Positions 17,346 through 27,869 are shown, numbered from the stretch's first letter. The stretch is 64,000 bases of DNA from Haladaptatus cibarius D43 (GCF_000710615.1 NZ_JDTH01000002.1:1480082-1544081); one strand, 5' to 3'. Numbers and translations: made by a program. The notes: generated from the letters alone by a model not told the origin.

Positions 17346-19091
17346 ATGTCCGAGAGAAAGCGAGATGCTGAAACGAGTCGTCACGGACTGTTGAATCGAC
17401 GTGACTACCTGAAGGCGAGTACGATGGCGACAGTTGGCGTCGGCGCGCTCACCACGATGGACGAGTTCGTCGGCGAAGCGGCGGCCGTCTCGACTGCCGA
17501 CCCATCGCCTTCGGATTCGAAAATCGGTGGCGGTTCGGAGTACGAAAACGACATCACCCGAAGCGATGCGACGGTCACCGTTAGCACGAAATCTGGACTG
17601 AAAACCGAACTGAGCAATGTGGGTTCCGGGGACGTGGTCTGGGTCGAGAACTCGGCGGAAATCGACATGACCGGTGAATCGAACATCGAAATTCCGTCCG
17701 GCGTGACCTTGGCAAGCGGACGCGGGATTGACGGTTCACGGGGCGCGCTCCTCCACGTAGACCAACCGACGAGCGACAGGGATACCCACGCGCTGTTCAA
17801 ATCGCCATACGAAAAGGGAGTTCGCGTTACCGGAATCCAACTTCGTGGTCCCTATCCCGGTGGCTACTTCGACCCGCCTGTTTCCTCCGATAGCGACGAG
17901 TTCAAAGGGTATTGGTCGACGGCGGTTCAGTTCTACAATACGGAATCAGCCAGAAACATCGAAATCGACAACTGTCATCTGTGGGGGTGGAGCGTTGCGG
18001 CAGTCCGCGTCGGAGCGAACGCAAATGCGGACGAGAACGAGACGACCTATCCGACCGGAACGCACGTTCACCACTGCTCCATCCACACCAACGCGATGGA
18101 GCATCTCGGCTACGGTATCGACCTCCTGAACGGCGACGAACATCTCATCGAATACTGTTACTTCGACCTCAACCGTCACTGCATCGACGGTTTCGGCAAC
18201 CCGGACAACGGCTACGAAGCCCGGTACAACATCGTGGACGACCGAACCGTCAGTCACGCCTTCGACATGCACAACTGGCAGTCGAACAAGGGCGACCGCG
18301 ATGTTGCGGGAAGTACCATCCACATCCACCACAACACGTTCCGGTACGACAACGAGGTGCAGGGCGATTCGGACGACTACCGCGACGGCAGTCCACAGGA
18401 GTACATCAAAATACGGGGTGCACCCGACAACCGCTGTGACATGGACAACAACTGGTTCCAGCAGAAAGAGAAACCACCAGCAGGAACCACTGGCGGCGAC
18501 GACTACGCGTACACCCAAACAGGCGTCTCCTCGTGGACGAACATGTACGAGTCGAACAACGCATTCGGCCCGGAAGAACCCGCCGCGAACATCGGCGCAC
18601 CGCGGAGCAGTGCTAACTTCGAGTACAACGACGACGTAACTGCCGTCGATGCCTCCGTGGATTCGAACGGCAAGCAGTCCGCGCTGAAGCTCAGCGTCAC
18701 GAACAACTTCGGTTCGAAACTGAACATCACGGACGTAACCATTTCCCCGTCCAATTCGGCCATCAACGAACTCTCCGACCACACGATGGAGGAAGGTAAA
18801 TGGAAGAGCGAACTGTACGTCGATGCTGACATTCAGGACAGCGCGGCGGACGTAAACGACGGCCTCACCCTGCCGGGTTCCATCGACCTCAGAAACGACG
18901 GGCATTCGGAGAGCGACAAACGTTGGGCCGTGTTCTCACCCGGTTCGACCGGGTGGATTTATCTCTACCAGTTCGAAGACGACGGTGTTGCCGTGAATAT
19001 GGTCGGTGAAACGGTCGATTTGACCGTCGATTACTACCTCGATGATGGCAACGGGACGACTGGGTCGGAGACGTTCACGCTCTCGCTGTAG
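17346..19091 (+). CDS. Tat-exported right-handed parallel beta-helix protein (pectate-lyase-like)
   Basis: 581 residues from the ATG at 17346 (MSERKRD), just before a twin-arginine motif (LNRRDYLKAST) and a hydrophobic stretch, so it is folded inside and exported by Tat. The central part (about residues 70-390) has the pattern of pectate lyase-like helices: ASGRGIDGSRGALL, IEIDNCHLWGWSVAAVRV, THVHHCSIHTN and IEYCYFDLNRHCIDGFG. The last third looks like a beta-sandwich. Polysaccharide lyase or glycan-binding activity is likely, but the substrate is not evident. An AT-rich leader with CATATTTATTCC (near 17291) may hold the promoter. Confidence 0.8.
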   Translation: MSERKRDAETSRHGLLNRRDYLKASTMATVGVGALTTMDEFVGEAAAVSTADPSPSDSKIGGGSEYENDITRSDATVTVSTKSGLKTELSNVGSGDVVWVENSAEIDMTGESNIEIPSGVTLASGRGIDGSRGALLHVDQPTSDRDTHALFKSPYEKGVRVTGIQLRGPYPGGYFDPPVSSDSDEFKGYWSTAVQFYNTESARNIEIDNCHLWGWSVAAVRVGANANADENETTYPTGTHVHHCSIHTNAMEHLGYGIDLLNGDEHLIEYCYFDLNRHCIDGFGNPDNGYEARYNIVDDRTVSHAFDMHNWQSNKGDRDVAGSTIHIHHNTFRYDNEVQGDSDDYRDGSPQEYIKIRGAPDNRCDMDNNWFQQKEKPPAGTTGGDDYAYTQTGVSSWTNMYESNNAFGPEEPAANIGAPRSSANFEYNDDVTAVDASVDSNGKQSALKLSVTNNFGSKLNITDVTISPSNSAINELSDHTMEEGKWKSELYVDADIQDSAADVNDGLTLPGSIDLRNDGHSESDKRWAVFSPGSTGWIYLYQFEDDGVAVNMVGETVDLTVDYYLDDGNGTTGSETFTLSL

Positions 19092-19162
19092 TCGAGACTT
19101 TTGTCGTGATCGCTCGATAACCGGAATTGTGACGAACAAGCCCCCGCGACGAACACCGCGGG

Positions 19163-19170
19163 TTTATTAT
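19163..19170 (+). promoter_or_regulatory. TATA box of proS
   Basis: TTTATTAT lies 29 bp before the proS ATG, as expected for a nearly leaderless haloarchaeal transcript. Immediately upstream is a CCCGCG/CGCGGG hairpin (19143-19148 with 19157-19162), which followed by TTTATT could also end the beta-helix transcript. Confidence 0.5.
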
Positions 19171-19191
19171 TCTCGTGGCTGACCTCCGAGT

Positions 19192-20646
19192 ATGAGCAAC
19201 GACCAGGAACTCGGTATCACCGAGTCCAAATCACACAGTCCAGGCGACTGGTACGCCGAAGTGGTTCTGAAGGCTGGCCTCGCGGATTACGCCCCAATGG
19301 GCGGGTTCATCGTCACCCGCCCACGCGGGTACGCCCTTTGGGAGGGCCTGCAAAACCATCTCGATTCGTGGTTCAAAGACACCGGCGCACAGAACGCCTA
19401 CTTCCCCGCGCTCATCCCCGAGAGCTACCTCGAACGGGAAAGCGACATCGTGGAAGGCTTTGACCCGGAAGTGGCGTGGGTCACCCACGGCGGCCACGAC
19501 GAACTCGAAGAGCGACTCGCCTTCCGCCCGACCAGCGAGAGCATCATCACGCCGTTCATGAGCCAGTGGGTGCGAAGCCACCGCGACCTGCCCCTGCGAC
19601 TCAACCAGTGGTGTAGCGTGATTCGATGGGAGGCGACCGACACCAAGCCGTTTTTCCGAACCAAGGAGTTCCTCTGGCAGGAGGGTCACACCGCCCACGA
19701 AACCGAGGGCGAGGCGTGGGACGAGACGATGACCCGACTCGGCCAGTACGAACGACTGTACGAGGACGTGCTGGGAATCCCCGTCATGCGCGGTCGAAAA
19801 CCGGAACACGACAAGTTCCCCGGCGCGCACACCACGACCACTGTCGAGGCACTGATGCCCGACGGAAAATCGGTGCAGGGCGGGACGAGCCACTACCTCG
19901 GACAGGGCTTCGCGGAAGCCTACGACCTCTTTTTCACCGACGAGAACGAGGACGAGCGCCCGGCACACACCACATCGTGGGGACTGTCGTGGCGTGCAAT
20001 CGGCGCGCTCATCATGACCCACAGCGACGAACAGGGATTCGTCTGCCCACCCGAACTCGCACCCGAGCAGGTCGTCATCGTCCCGATTTGGCAGGAAGAG
20101 AACCGCGAAGAAGTCCTCTCCTACGCGGAAGGCATCGCGGACGACCTCGAAGCCAAGGGCATCCGCGTCGAACTGGACGACCGCGACGAGCGCAACCCCG
20201 GCTTCAAATTCAACGAGTGGGAACTCAAAGGCGTCCCAGTTAGATTCGAAATCGGCCCCCACGAAGTCGAGGACGACGAAATCACGGTCGTTCACCGACC
20301 CGACGGCGAGTCGGTCGTGGAAGACCGCGCCGAAATCGCCGATGCGATGGAAGACCACTTCGACGTGGTCTACGACAAGATGTACGAATCGGCGGCGGAA
20401 ACCCTCGAAAACAACGTCCGCGAGGCGGATTCGCGCGATGAAATCCTCGGCACCATCGGCCAGCACGGCGGCTACGTGAAAGCGCCGTGGTGTGGCGACG
20501 AGGCGTGTGAGGAAGAAATCAAGGAGCCGATTTCGGCGGAAATCGTGATGGTTCCCCTCGACCGCGACGAGGAACCGTGCGGCGATGAGTGTGCGATGTG
20601 TGGCGACGAAGCAGCGGAGACGGCGTACTTCGCCAAATCGTACTGA
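19192..20646 (+). CDS. proS: Prolyl-tRNA synthetase, archaeal/eukaryotic type
   Basis: 484 residues, the usual length of the archaeal form without an inserted editing domain. Class II motif 2 is RWEATDTKPFFRTKEFLWQEGHT (near residues 145-167), and motif 3 lies at SWGLSWRAIGALIMTHSDE. The anticodon-binding domain follows from about 285. The C-terminal zinc-binding domain has four cysteines (CGDE...CGDECAMCG), and the chain ends in Tyr as is typical. It charges tRNA-Pro in the cytoplasm. A T-rich stretch right after the stop probably ends transcription. Confidence 0.97.
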   Translation: MSNDQELGITESKSHSPGDWYAEVVLKAGLADYAPMGGFIVTRPRGYALWEGLQNHLDSWFKDTGAQNAYFPALIPESYLERESDIVEGFDPEVAWVTHGGHDELEERLAFRPTSESIITPFMSQWVRSHRDLPLRLNQWCSVIRWEATDTKPFFRTKEFLWQEGHTAHETEGEAWDETMTRLGQYERLYEDVLGIPVMRGRKPEHDKFPGAHTTTTVEALMPDGKSVQGGTSHYLGQGFAEAYDLFFTDENEDERPAHTTSWGLSWRAIGALIMTHSDEQGFVCPPELAPEQVVIVPIWQEENREEVLSYAEGIADDLEAKGIRVELDDRDERNPGFKFNEWELKGVPVRFEIGPHEVEDDEITVVHRPDGESVVEDRAEIADAMEDHFDVVYDKMYESAAETLENNVREADSRDEILGTIGQHGGYVKAPWCGDEACEEEIKEPISAEIVMVPLDRDEEPCGDECAMCGDEAAETAYFAKSY

Positions 20647-20830
20647 ATTGGATTTCTTCTTTTATTATTCCACAGCCGAAGTGAATACTTTGTGCCGATA
20701 TTTCGGATATGTTCGTCTCAATATCTCTCTCCTGCAATACTGGCAGAAATTATAAATAGTTTATACTGTTCCACGACTCTCTTGCACCGACGATGCCGTT
20801 TCCCGGCTACACACGGCTTCAGCACGAACA

Positions 20831-21518
20831 ATGGATTCGAACCCGACATTTGCCGACGAGGTGGCACGCCGACGCATCGACGCCGACGAGTGGGATGATA
20901 TCTACGTCGTTGGCGATGTTCACGGTTGTTTGACCGAACTCGAATCACTTCTCGAAACGCTCGGCGTGAACGACGACGACGACCTCGTGGTGTTCGTCGG
21001 CGACCTGATTCGAAAAGGACCGGACAGCCTCGGCGTCCTCGAACTGGTACAGGCTAATGACAACCTGCTCTCAGTTCGCGGGAACAACGAAGTTCCTGCG
21101 CGCGGACGCAATCCTTTCCGACTTCGGGCCAGCAGAACGAGAGTACGTAGCGTCACTCCCAGTGGCGATTTCGTGGGAGGACATCCTCGTCGTTCACGGC
21201 GGTGTTGACCCCCGGAAACCACTATCAGAGCACTCGGTCGATGACCTCCAAACGACGCGTTCTTTGCAACCTGATGGAAGCTACGACCGTCCGTTCTGGT
21301 TCGAGCAGTACGACGAATCTCGTCGTGTGTTCTTCGGTTACACGGTACTCGACCATCCCGTCGAGCGGAAGTCGGCAGTCGGTCTGGATACCGGATGCGT
21401 CTACGGTGGGTCGCTTACCGCCGACGACTATCGACGGGACGAGTTCGTCGTCCAACCCGCTGTTGGAAACGGAAAGGAACGAAGCGACGATTCCATCGTG
21501 ACGCCCCAGTCCTCGTGA
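20831..21518 (+). pseudogene. Metallophosphoesterase (ApaH/PrpE-like), frameshifted
   Basis: The first part (from 20831) reads VVGDVHGC, FVGDLIRKGPDS and SVRGNNE, the metal-binding blocks of calcineurin-like phosphoesterases. The frame is then lost at about 21089-21092. The rest continues one base over as KFLRADAILSDF, WEDILVVHGG and GLDTGCVYGG to the stop at 21518. One extra base (or two missing) at GAACAACGAAGTTCC explains it, and rejoining the frames gives one full-length protein of normal size. Unless this is a base error in the assembly, the protein would be cut off after about 90 family residues. The stop lies 20 bp before the broken ppk gene. Confidence 0.8.
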
Positions 21519-21538
21519 GTTCGCCCTTCCAAAGAACC

Positions 21539-22361
21539 ATGTCAGAGCACGATTTGCCAACAGATGACGAGCATAGCGAGAGTCAACAGGAACGCGGCGA
21601 CGAGAAGCAAACTGCGAACGGCGGGAAGGAAACGAAACCGGAACCCGAGGTTGACTTCTCCGACCCCGAATACTATCTGAATCGTGAACTCAGCCAGTTG
21701 AAATTTCAGAAACGGGTGCTACACGAGGCACTCGACGAGCGAAATCCGCTGTTGGAACGCGTGAAGTTCCTCTCCATCTTCACGACAAACATGGACGAGT
21801 TCTTCCGCAAGCGCGTTGGCGGCCTGAAACAGCAGATGGCCGCGAACGTCACCGAGCGGACGCCAAACGGCAGAACTCCGACGGAGCAGTGGGACGCGAT
21901 TCTCGACATCGCCCGCGAGATGTTCAGCCAGCCGTCGGCGTGTTACCACAACGTGATTCACGACGCGCTCGCAGACGCCGGTATTCACATCATTTCGTAC
22001 ACCGACTGCTCTCCATCGGAACGACGAGAACCGCGAGAGTATTTTCAGAGTTCCATTTTACCGACGCTCACGCCGCTCACGTTCGACCCGGCCCATCCGT
22101 TTCCGTTCATTTCCAATCTGAGTCTGTCGCTCGCGGTGTTGACGCAGGAGAACGAGGACGAAGAGTCGACATTCTCGCGGGTGAAGATTCCCGGCAACCG
22201 CCCTCGATTGGTGCAGGTCGGTGACGGTCCGACCTTCGTCCTGCTGGAGGATGTCGTCGCGGCAAATCTCGATTTGTTCTTTCCGAACACCGAAATGCTC
22301 GAATATGCTCATTCCGGAAGCTTCGACATTTCGGGTGACGCGGAACGCAGAGGATAGTTGA
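21539..22361 (+). pseudogene. ppk: Polyphosphate kinase 1 remnant (N and head domains only)
   Basis: From the ATG at 21539 the product has an acidic tail then YYLNRELSQLKFQKRVL, the start of the PPK1 N domain, followed by FLSIFTTNMDEFF and the head domain. The frame closes after 272 residues, while PPK1 is about 700. Near 22329 a shift of one base uncovers FRVTRNAED, a PPK1 head-domain motif, followed at once by a stop. Nothing resembling the two C-terminal catalytic domains follows before the next gene at 22571. So the gene has both a frameshift and a 3' deletion, and cannot make polyphosphate. Confidence 0.85.
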
Positions 22362-22570
22362 ACGGTTGTTCGACTCGTCCGATGCCAGTGCTCCCGATAG
22401 AATTGAAAAATAAAGATATAAACCGTTCTGTGTATAATTTTCAAACACATTTATGGGACAGTTTCGAACAATCTGTTACTCCGACAGATGTTGGAATCTA
22501 TAGAAGCCAAATTTATCCAACCCACGAATTCTTAGCAAAGTTTTAGAAACCCGACTACGATTGGTTAGAT

Positions 22571-23071
22571 ATGCCCGACGTTAATCTCGACGAAAAGGAC
22601 TTCAAAATCCTTCGCTGGCTCGACCGGGAGGGTGACATCGACGTGGACGAGGTAAGCGACGAACTCGGAATCAGCACCTCGACCGTCTACTACCGACTCG
22701 ACAAGTATCGAAAACAAGGCATTCTTTCGGGAACCGTCTCGAAATTGGACGCCAAAAAGCTCGGACTCGAACTCACTGCAATAACGCAGATTCGAAGCGA
22801 TTACGGGCCGGGATACGAGGAAATCGGCGACGACCTTCGAGACATTTCCGGTGTTCAGACCGTTTACTTCATGTTGGGGGACAAGTCGTTCACGATAATC
22901 GCTCATCTGCGCGACCACGACCACCTACAGGAGTACATCGACAACATCATCCACACCGAGGGAGTCGAACATTCCTCGACGCAGGTCGTGTTGGAAACGT
23001 TCAAGGACGAATCGAGGCTGTTGATAAACTACGACGACGACGATTTGCAGGAACTCATCGAAGGCGAGTAA
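22571..23071 (+). CDS. Lrp/AsnC-family transcriptional regulator
   Basis: 166 residues. An N-terminal winged helix (LDEKDFKILRWLDREGDID, then VSDELGISTSTVYYRLDKYR) is followed by a RAM/ligand domain (about 70-145). Lrp proteins form dimers or octamers that often sense amino acids. It sits 218 bp before the giant gltB on the same strand, so regulation of glutamate synthesis is a natural guess. The gap between carries a terminator-like hairpin, so the two are probably separate transcripts. Confidence 0.9.
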   Translation: MPDVNLDEKDFKILRWLDREGDIDVDEVSDELGISTSTVYYRLDKYRKQGILSGTVSKLDAKKLGLELTAITQIRSDYGPGYEEIGDDLRDISGVQTVYFMLGDKSFTIIAHLRDHDHLQEYIDNIIHTEGVEHSSTQVVLETFKDESRLLINYDDDDLQELIEGE

Positions 23072-23094
23072 CGAAAACTCCTATCGGCTACACA

Positions 23095-23131
23095 GAACGA
23101 ACGATATCGAGTGGCCGTTCGTTCGTATTTT
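23095..23131 (+). terminator. Hairpin plus T-tract after the Lrp gene
   Basis: GAACGAACG (23095-23103) pairs perfectly with CGTTCGTTC (23116-23124), followed by GTATTTTTCG. It lies 24 bp after the Lrp stop, and stem plus T-run fit an intrinsic-type terminator. Confidence 0.55.
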
Positions 23132-23289
23132 TCGCCGATTCGATAATATGCGCTGGATAGTGCATCGTTAGAGACATTATTATCGTATTATACCCGAGAT
23201 GAATAGCCATTTGACCACAATATAAGGTTCATGCATTGACAATGAGGCACCCTTAGTCCTTCAGGGAAACCCTCTTATTCATCTTTGCC

Positions 23290-26200
23290 ATGCGGTCGCA
23301 TATGACGACGCACCTCGCCGACCCAACCGACCAACGGTCGAACTGTGGTGTCGGGGTTGTCCAAAACCTCGACGCCGACGCCAGTGCCGACCACGAAACC
23401 GTCTCCGACGGGCTTTCGCTCCTCGCCAACCTCGAACACCGCGGGACGACGGGTGCGGAACCGAACACCGGAGACGGGGCCGGAATCCTCGTCCAGCGAC
23501 CGGACGCTTTTTTCGCACCGGAACTCGACCGCGAACTCCCCAAATCCTACGCAGTCGGCCAGTTGTTCCTGCCGCAAAATGACGACGCTCGCCACGCACT
23601 CGAAGAACGGGTCGAAACCGTTCTCGAATCGGAAGGACTGTCCGTGTTCCACTGGCGGACGGTTCCTACCGACAACAGTGACCTCGGCAAAACCGCGCTC
23701 GATTCGGAACCCGCCGTGGTACAGTGTTTCGTGGAATCGAAGGGCGACCAGTCGCAGGCGGGGTTCGACCGAACCCTCTACGTCGCCCGTCGCGTTCTCG
23801 AACAGGAAATCGGAAGTCCGGAAACCGACGACGGCGAACGATTCTACGTCTGCTCGCTCGACCGCAAAACGGTCGTCTACAAGGGTCTGCTGACGGGGGA
23901 ACAACTCTCTGCATACTACCCCGACCTCTCTGACGACCGATTCAAATCGTCCATCGCCATGGTTCACGCACGATTCTCGACCAACACGCTCGGTGCGTGG
24001 CACCTCGCGCATCCGTACCGAAGAACCATCCACAACGGTGAAATCAACACCATCCAAGGCAACGTCAACTGGATGGCCGCCCGCGAAACCGACCTCGAAA
24101 GCGAGCGACTTGGCGAGGATATCGACCGAATTGCGCCCGTTACTCGGGGCGACCAGAGCGATACGGCCAGCCTCGACAACGTCCTCGAACTGCTCCTGCA
24201 GGACGGACGAAGCCTCCCGCACGCACTCAGAATGCTCCTTCCGGAAGCGTGGCGGTCGAGAACCGACGGCAACCGACAAACGTGGTACGACTTCCACGCT
24301 TCGCTGGTCGAACCGTGGGATGGCCCCGCGCTCGTCGCAGCGACCGATGGAGATCGCGTCGGCGCGGTGCTCGACCGCAACGGACTTCGACCCTGTCGCT
24401 ACGACGTGACGAAAGACGACCGACTTATCATGGCCAGCGAAGCGGGCGCGCTGGACACGCCCGAGGAGAAAATCGTCGAACGCGGCCGTCTCCAACCCGG
24501 ACAGTTGTTCCTTGCCGACCCGGAGGCTGGCGGCGTCGTCTCCGACGAGGAGGTTTTCGAAGACCTGACCGACCAAAAGTACGGAGAGTGGGTCGAAAAA
24601 GAGCAAGTTCAGCTTTCGGAAACCGACTCCACGGAGTCGGTTTCCGCCGATTTGGGAACGGTAGCGGACACCACAGCACCCCTCCGCGCGCGACAGGCAG
24701 TTTGGGGCTACACCGACGACGAACTGACCGAACTCATCGAACCGATGGCCCGGCAGGCGAAAGACCCGGTCGATTCGATGGGCGACGACACGCCGCTCTC
24801 GGTGCTATCCGACTTTGACCGCCCGCTGTTCTCGTACTTCAAGCAGTTGTTCGCGCAGGTGACGAACCCGCCGATAGATTACATCCGGGAGGAACTGGTG
24901 ACGAGTCTGGAAACTCGACTCGGACGCCAGCGAAACCTCCTCGGTGAATCGCCGAACCACGCCCGGCAACTCGTCCTCGAATCGCCCGTGTTGACCGATT
25001 CGGAACTCTCTGCGGTGACGGACACCAACCTCGAAACGGAGGCGGTGGACATCACGTTCGACGCCGAAGGCGACCTCCAATCGGCCATCGAGCGCGTGCG
25101 TACAGAAGCAGAAAGCGCGGTCGAATCGGGTGCGGAAATCGTCGTTCTCTCCGACCGCGAGATGGGTGAGAATCGGGTGCCGATTCCGTCGCTGCTGGCG
25201 ACCGGCGCGGTTCACCACCACCTCGTCCGTGAGGGTCTGCGAACTCGAACCGGGCTCGTGGTCGAATCCGGCGACCCCCGAACGGTTCACCACCTCGCAA
25301 CGCTCGTCGGCTACGGCGCGGGCGCGGTCAACCCGTACCTCGCTTACGAGACCATCGCGGATTTGGTCGCCGGGCCGGAAGGTGCGGACGAATCCCAGGC
25401 TATCGACGCCTACGTCTCTGCGCTCGAAACGGGACTGCTGAAGACAATGGCGAAGATGGGAATCTCGACCGTCGAAAGCTACCGCGGTGCTCAGATTTTC
25501 GAGGCCGTCGGCCTGAACGGCGAGGTCGTGGACGAATACTTTACCGGAACCGAAAACCGCACCGAAGGAATTGGTATCGAAGAAATCGAGGCCGACGTAC
25601 TCGACAGGCATGAAACGGCGTTCGATGGAAACGACGAGGACGACGCAAAACTCGTCCGACAGGGTGAGTACGAACACCGCTCGAACGGGATTCGCCACCA
25701 GTGGAATCCCAAGAGCGTCGGCGCGCTTCAGCGCGCCGTCAGGCAGGGAGACGAAGCGGAGTACGAAACATTCGCCAGCGAAATCAACGACCAGAGTGAG
25801 CGACTCCAGACGCTCCGCGGTCTGCTCGATTTCGATACAAACGGGCGCGAGTCGATTCCAATCGAGGAAGTCGAACCAGTCTCGAAAATCGTCGAACGAT
25901 TTTCCACCGCCGCGATGAGCCTCGGGTCGCTGTCCCCCGAAGCGCACGAGAACAACGCGATTGCGATGAACCGTATCGGCGGGAAATCGAACACTGGCGA
26001 GGGCGGCGAACCGCCGGAGCGGTTCGACACCGAGCGCGAGTGCACTATCAAGCAGGTCGCCAGCGGTCGGTTCGGCGTCACGAGCAGATACCTTCAGTCC
26101 GCCGACGAACTACAAATCAAGATGGCACAGGGGTCGAAGCCCGGCGAGGGCGGTCACCTCCCCGGCGGCAAGGTGAACGAAGCGATAGCGCACGTCCGCC

Positions 26201-27822
26201 ACGCGACTCCCGGTGTCGGCCTCATCTCGCCGCCGCCACAGCACGACATCTACAGCATCGAGGACTTGAAACAGCTCATCTACGACCTGAAGACGGCGAG
26301 CGACGGGTCGGACATCAACGTGAAATTGGTGTCTGAAGCCGGAATCGGGACGATTGCCGCGGGTGTCGCCAAGGCGAACGCCGACGTGGTTCACATCTCG
26401 GGCCATTCCGGTGGAACCGGCGCGAGTCCGCGAACGTCCATCAAGAACGCCGGACTACCGTGGGAACTCGGCTTGGCCGAGGCGAACCAGATGCTCCGAC
26501 GGACTGGTCTGCGCTCCCGCATCAAAGTCACGGTCGATGGCGGTATGAAGACGGGTAGGGACGTTGCTGTCGCGGCCCTGTTGGGCGCAGAGGAGTTCTC
26601 CTTCGGAACCGCAAGCCTCGTGACCAGCGGTTGCGTGATGGCCCGGCAGTGTCACAAAAACACCTGTCCGGTCGGTATCGCCACGCAGGACGAAGACCTG
26701 CGCGCGCGCTTCCCCGGCGAACCCGACCACGTCATCAACTACATGACGTTCATCGCGGAGGAACTGCGCGAAATCATGGCCGAACTCGGTGTGAAAACTG
26801 TCGAGGAGATGGTCGGTCGCGTCGATTTACTTCGCCAGCGCGAGACGACGCATCCGAAAGCCCGCCGTCTCGACCTCTCCGCCGTGCTGGCCGAACCAGT
26901 CGATGGCGGTGAGAGCGACGACAACCGAACGAAGACCAGAGAACAAGACCACGAACTGGACGACCATCTCGACCGCACTCTGCTGACCGCCGCCCAATCC
27001 GCAATCGAGTGCGACGAGTCCGTCGAAATCGAGGGCACGATTTCGAATCCAGACCGGGCAGTCGGCGCGATGCTCTCCGGTCGAGTGTCGGCAGTCCACG
27101 GCGAATCCGGCCTGCCCGATGGAACGATTACGTGCCGGTTCGAGGGAACCGCCGGACAGAGTTTCGGCGCGTTCGCTCAGTCGGGTGTTGACCTGTTCCT
27201 GACGGGTGCCGCGAACGACTACCTCGGCAAGGGACTTTCCGGCGGTCGAATCGCCGTGAAAACTCCCGAAGACGCCGGATACGATGCCGAGAACGTCGTC
27301 GTCGGCAACGTCGCGCTCTATGGCGCGACGGAGGGCGAAGCCTACGTCAACGGTGTCGCTGGCGAGCGATTCGGCGTCCGCAACAGCGGCGCGAAAGCCG
27401 TCGTTGAGGGCGTCGGCGACCATGGCTGTGAGTACATGACCGGCGGCGTCGTGGCGGTGCTGGGCGACGTCGGCGAGAACTTCGCCGCCGGGATGACCGG
27501 CGGCGTGGCCTACGTCTATCAGGGTAGTGAAATTGCAGAACGGGTTAACGGCGACACCGTCTCGCTTTCGACCGAACTGGAACCCTGCGACGAGGCGGTG
27601 CTTCGTCGCTTGGTCGAAAACCACGCCACGGCAACCGACAGCAAGGTTGCGCGGGAACTGCTCGAAGAGTGGGAGTCCGCGAAAGAAAACTTCATGAAGG
27701 TCATGCCCGACGCCTACCAGCAGGCCATCGAGGCCGGGCAAAAAGACGTTCGGACGACGCCGCCGAGTGCGGTTCCAAGGTCGGGACAGTCGTCGCGGGT
27801 GGAAGTCGTTTCGGACGACTGA
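23290..27822 (+). CDS. gltB: Glutamate synthase, large subunit (GltB)
   Basis: 1510 residues. After a short propeptide, Cys19 in SNCGVGVV is the nucleophile of the class II (Ntn) glutaminase domain (about 19-400). Then come the central domain, the FMN-binding synthase domain (about 790-1160) with its [3Fe-4S] ligands C1116, C1122 and C1127 (GCVMARQCHKNTCPVG), and the GXGXG beta-helix (about 1240-1480). It makes two glutamates from glutamine and 2-oxoglutarate. No small subunit (gltD) is nearby, so it may use ferredoxin or a distant partner. A possible alternative start is the ATG at 23302. Confidence 0.96.
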   Translation: MRSHMTTHLADPTDQRSNCGVGVVQNLDADASADHETVSDGLSLLANLEHRGTTGAEPNTGDGAGILVQRPDAFFAPELDRELPKSYAVGQLFLPQNDDARHALEERVETVLESEGLSVFHWRTVPTDNSDLGKTALDSEPAVVQCFVESKGDQSQAGFDRTLYVARRVLEQEIGSPETDDGERFYVCSLDRKTVVYKGLLTGEQLSAYYPDLSDDRFKSSIAMVHARFSTNTLGAWHLAHPYRRTIHNGEINTIQGNVNWMAARETDLESERLGEDIDRIAPVTRGDQSDTASLDNVLELLLQDGRSLPHALRMLLPEAWRSRTDGNRQTWYDFHASLVEPWDGPALVAATDGDRVGAVLDRNGLRPCRYDVTKDDRLIMASEAGALDTPEEKIVERGRLQPGQLFLADPEAGGVVSDEEVFEDLTDQKYGEWVEKEQVQLSETDSTESVSADLGTVADTTAPLRARQAVWGYTDDELTELIEPMARQAKDPVDSMGDDTPLSVLSDFDRPLFSYFKQLFAQVTNPPIDYIREELVTSLETRLGRQRNLLGESPNHARQLVLESPVLTDSELSAVTDTNLETEAVDITFDAEGDLQSAIERVRTEAESAVESGAEIVVLSDREMGENRVPIPSLLATGAVHHHLVREGLRTRTGLVVESGDPRTVHHLATLVGYGAGAVNPYLAYETIADLVAGPEGADESQAIDAYVSALETGLLKTMAKMGISTVESYRGAQIFEAVGLNGEVVDEYFTGTENRTEGIGIEEIEADVLDRHETAFDGNDEDDAKLVRQGEYEHRSNGIRHQWNPKSVGALQRAVRQGDEAEYETFASEINDQSERLQTLRGLLDFDTNGRESIPIEEVEPVSKIVERFSTAAMSLGSLSPEAHENNAIAMNRIGGKSNTGEGGEPPERFDTERECTIKQVASGRFGVTSRYLQSADELQIKMAQGSKPGEGGHLPGGKVNEAIAHVRHATPGVGLISPPPQHDIYSIEDLKQLIYDLKTASDGSDINVKLVSEAGIGTIAAGVAKANADVVHISGHSGGTGASPRTSIKNAGLPWELGLAEANQMLRRTGLRSRIKVTVDGGMKTGRDVAVAALLGAEEFSFGTASLVTSGCVMARQCHKNTCPVGIATQDEDLRARFPGEPDHVINYMTFIAEELREIMAELGVKTVEEMVGRVDLLRQRETTHPKARRLDLSAVLAEPVDGGESDDNRTKTREQDHELDDHLDRTLLTAAQSAIECDESVEIEGTISNPDRAVGAMLSGRVSAVHGESGLPDGTITCRFEGTAGQSFGAFAQSGVDLFLTGAANDYLGKGLSGGRIAVKTPEDAGYDAENVVVGNVALYGATEGEAYVNGVAGERFGVRNSGAKAVVEGVGDHGCEYMTGGVVAVLGDVGENFAAGMTGGVAYVYQGSEIAERVNGDTVSLSTELEPCDEAVLRRLVENHATATDSKVARELLEEWESAKENFMKVMPDAYQQAIEAGQKDVRTTPPSAVPRSGQSSRVEVVSDD

Positions 27823-27869
27823 GTCGTAAATACCTCAAACTAAACCGACCGATTCCTACGAAATCGCGC

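Noticed and set aside
19231-20466. Long open frame antisense to proS (411 codons), and similar long antisense or shifted frames such as 3139-4002, 9722-11347, 14198-15358, 45650-47062 and 54444-55676
   Set aside because: They mirror genes with clear family motifs. High GC at third positions leaves few stops in shadow frames, and none shows a protein family signature.
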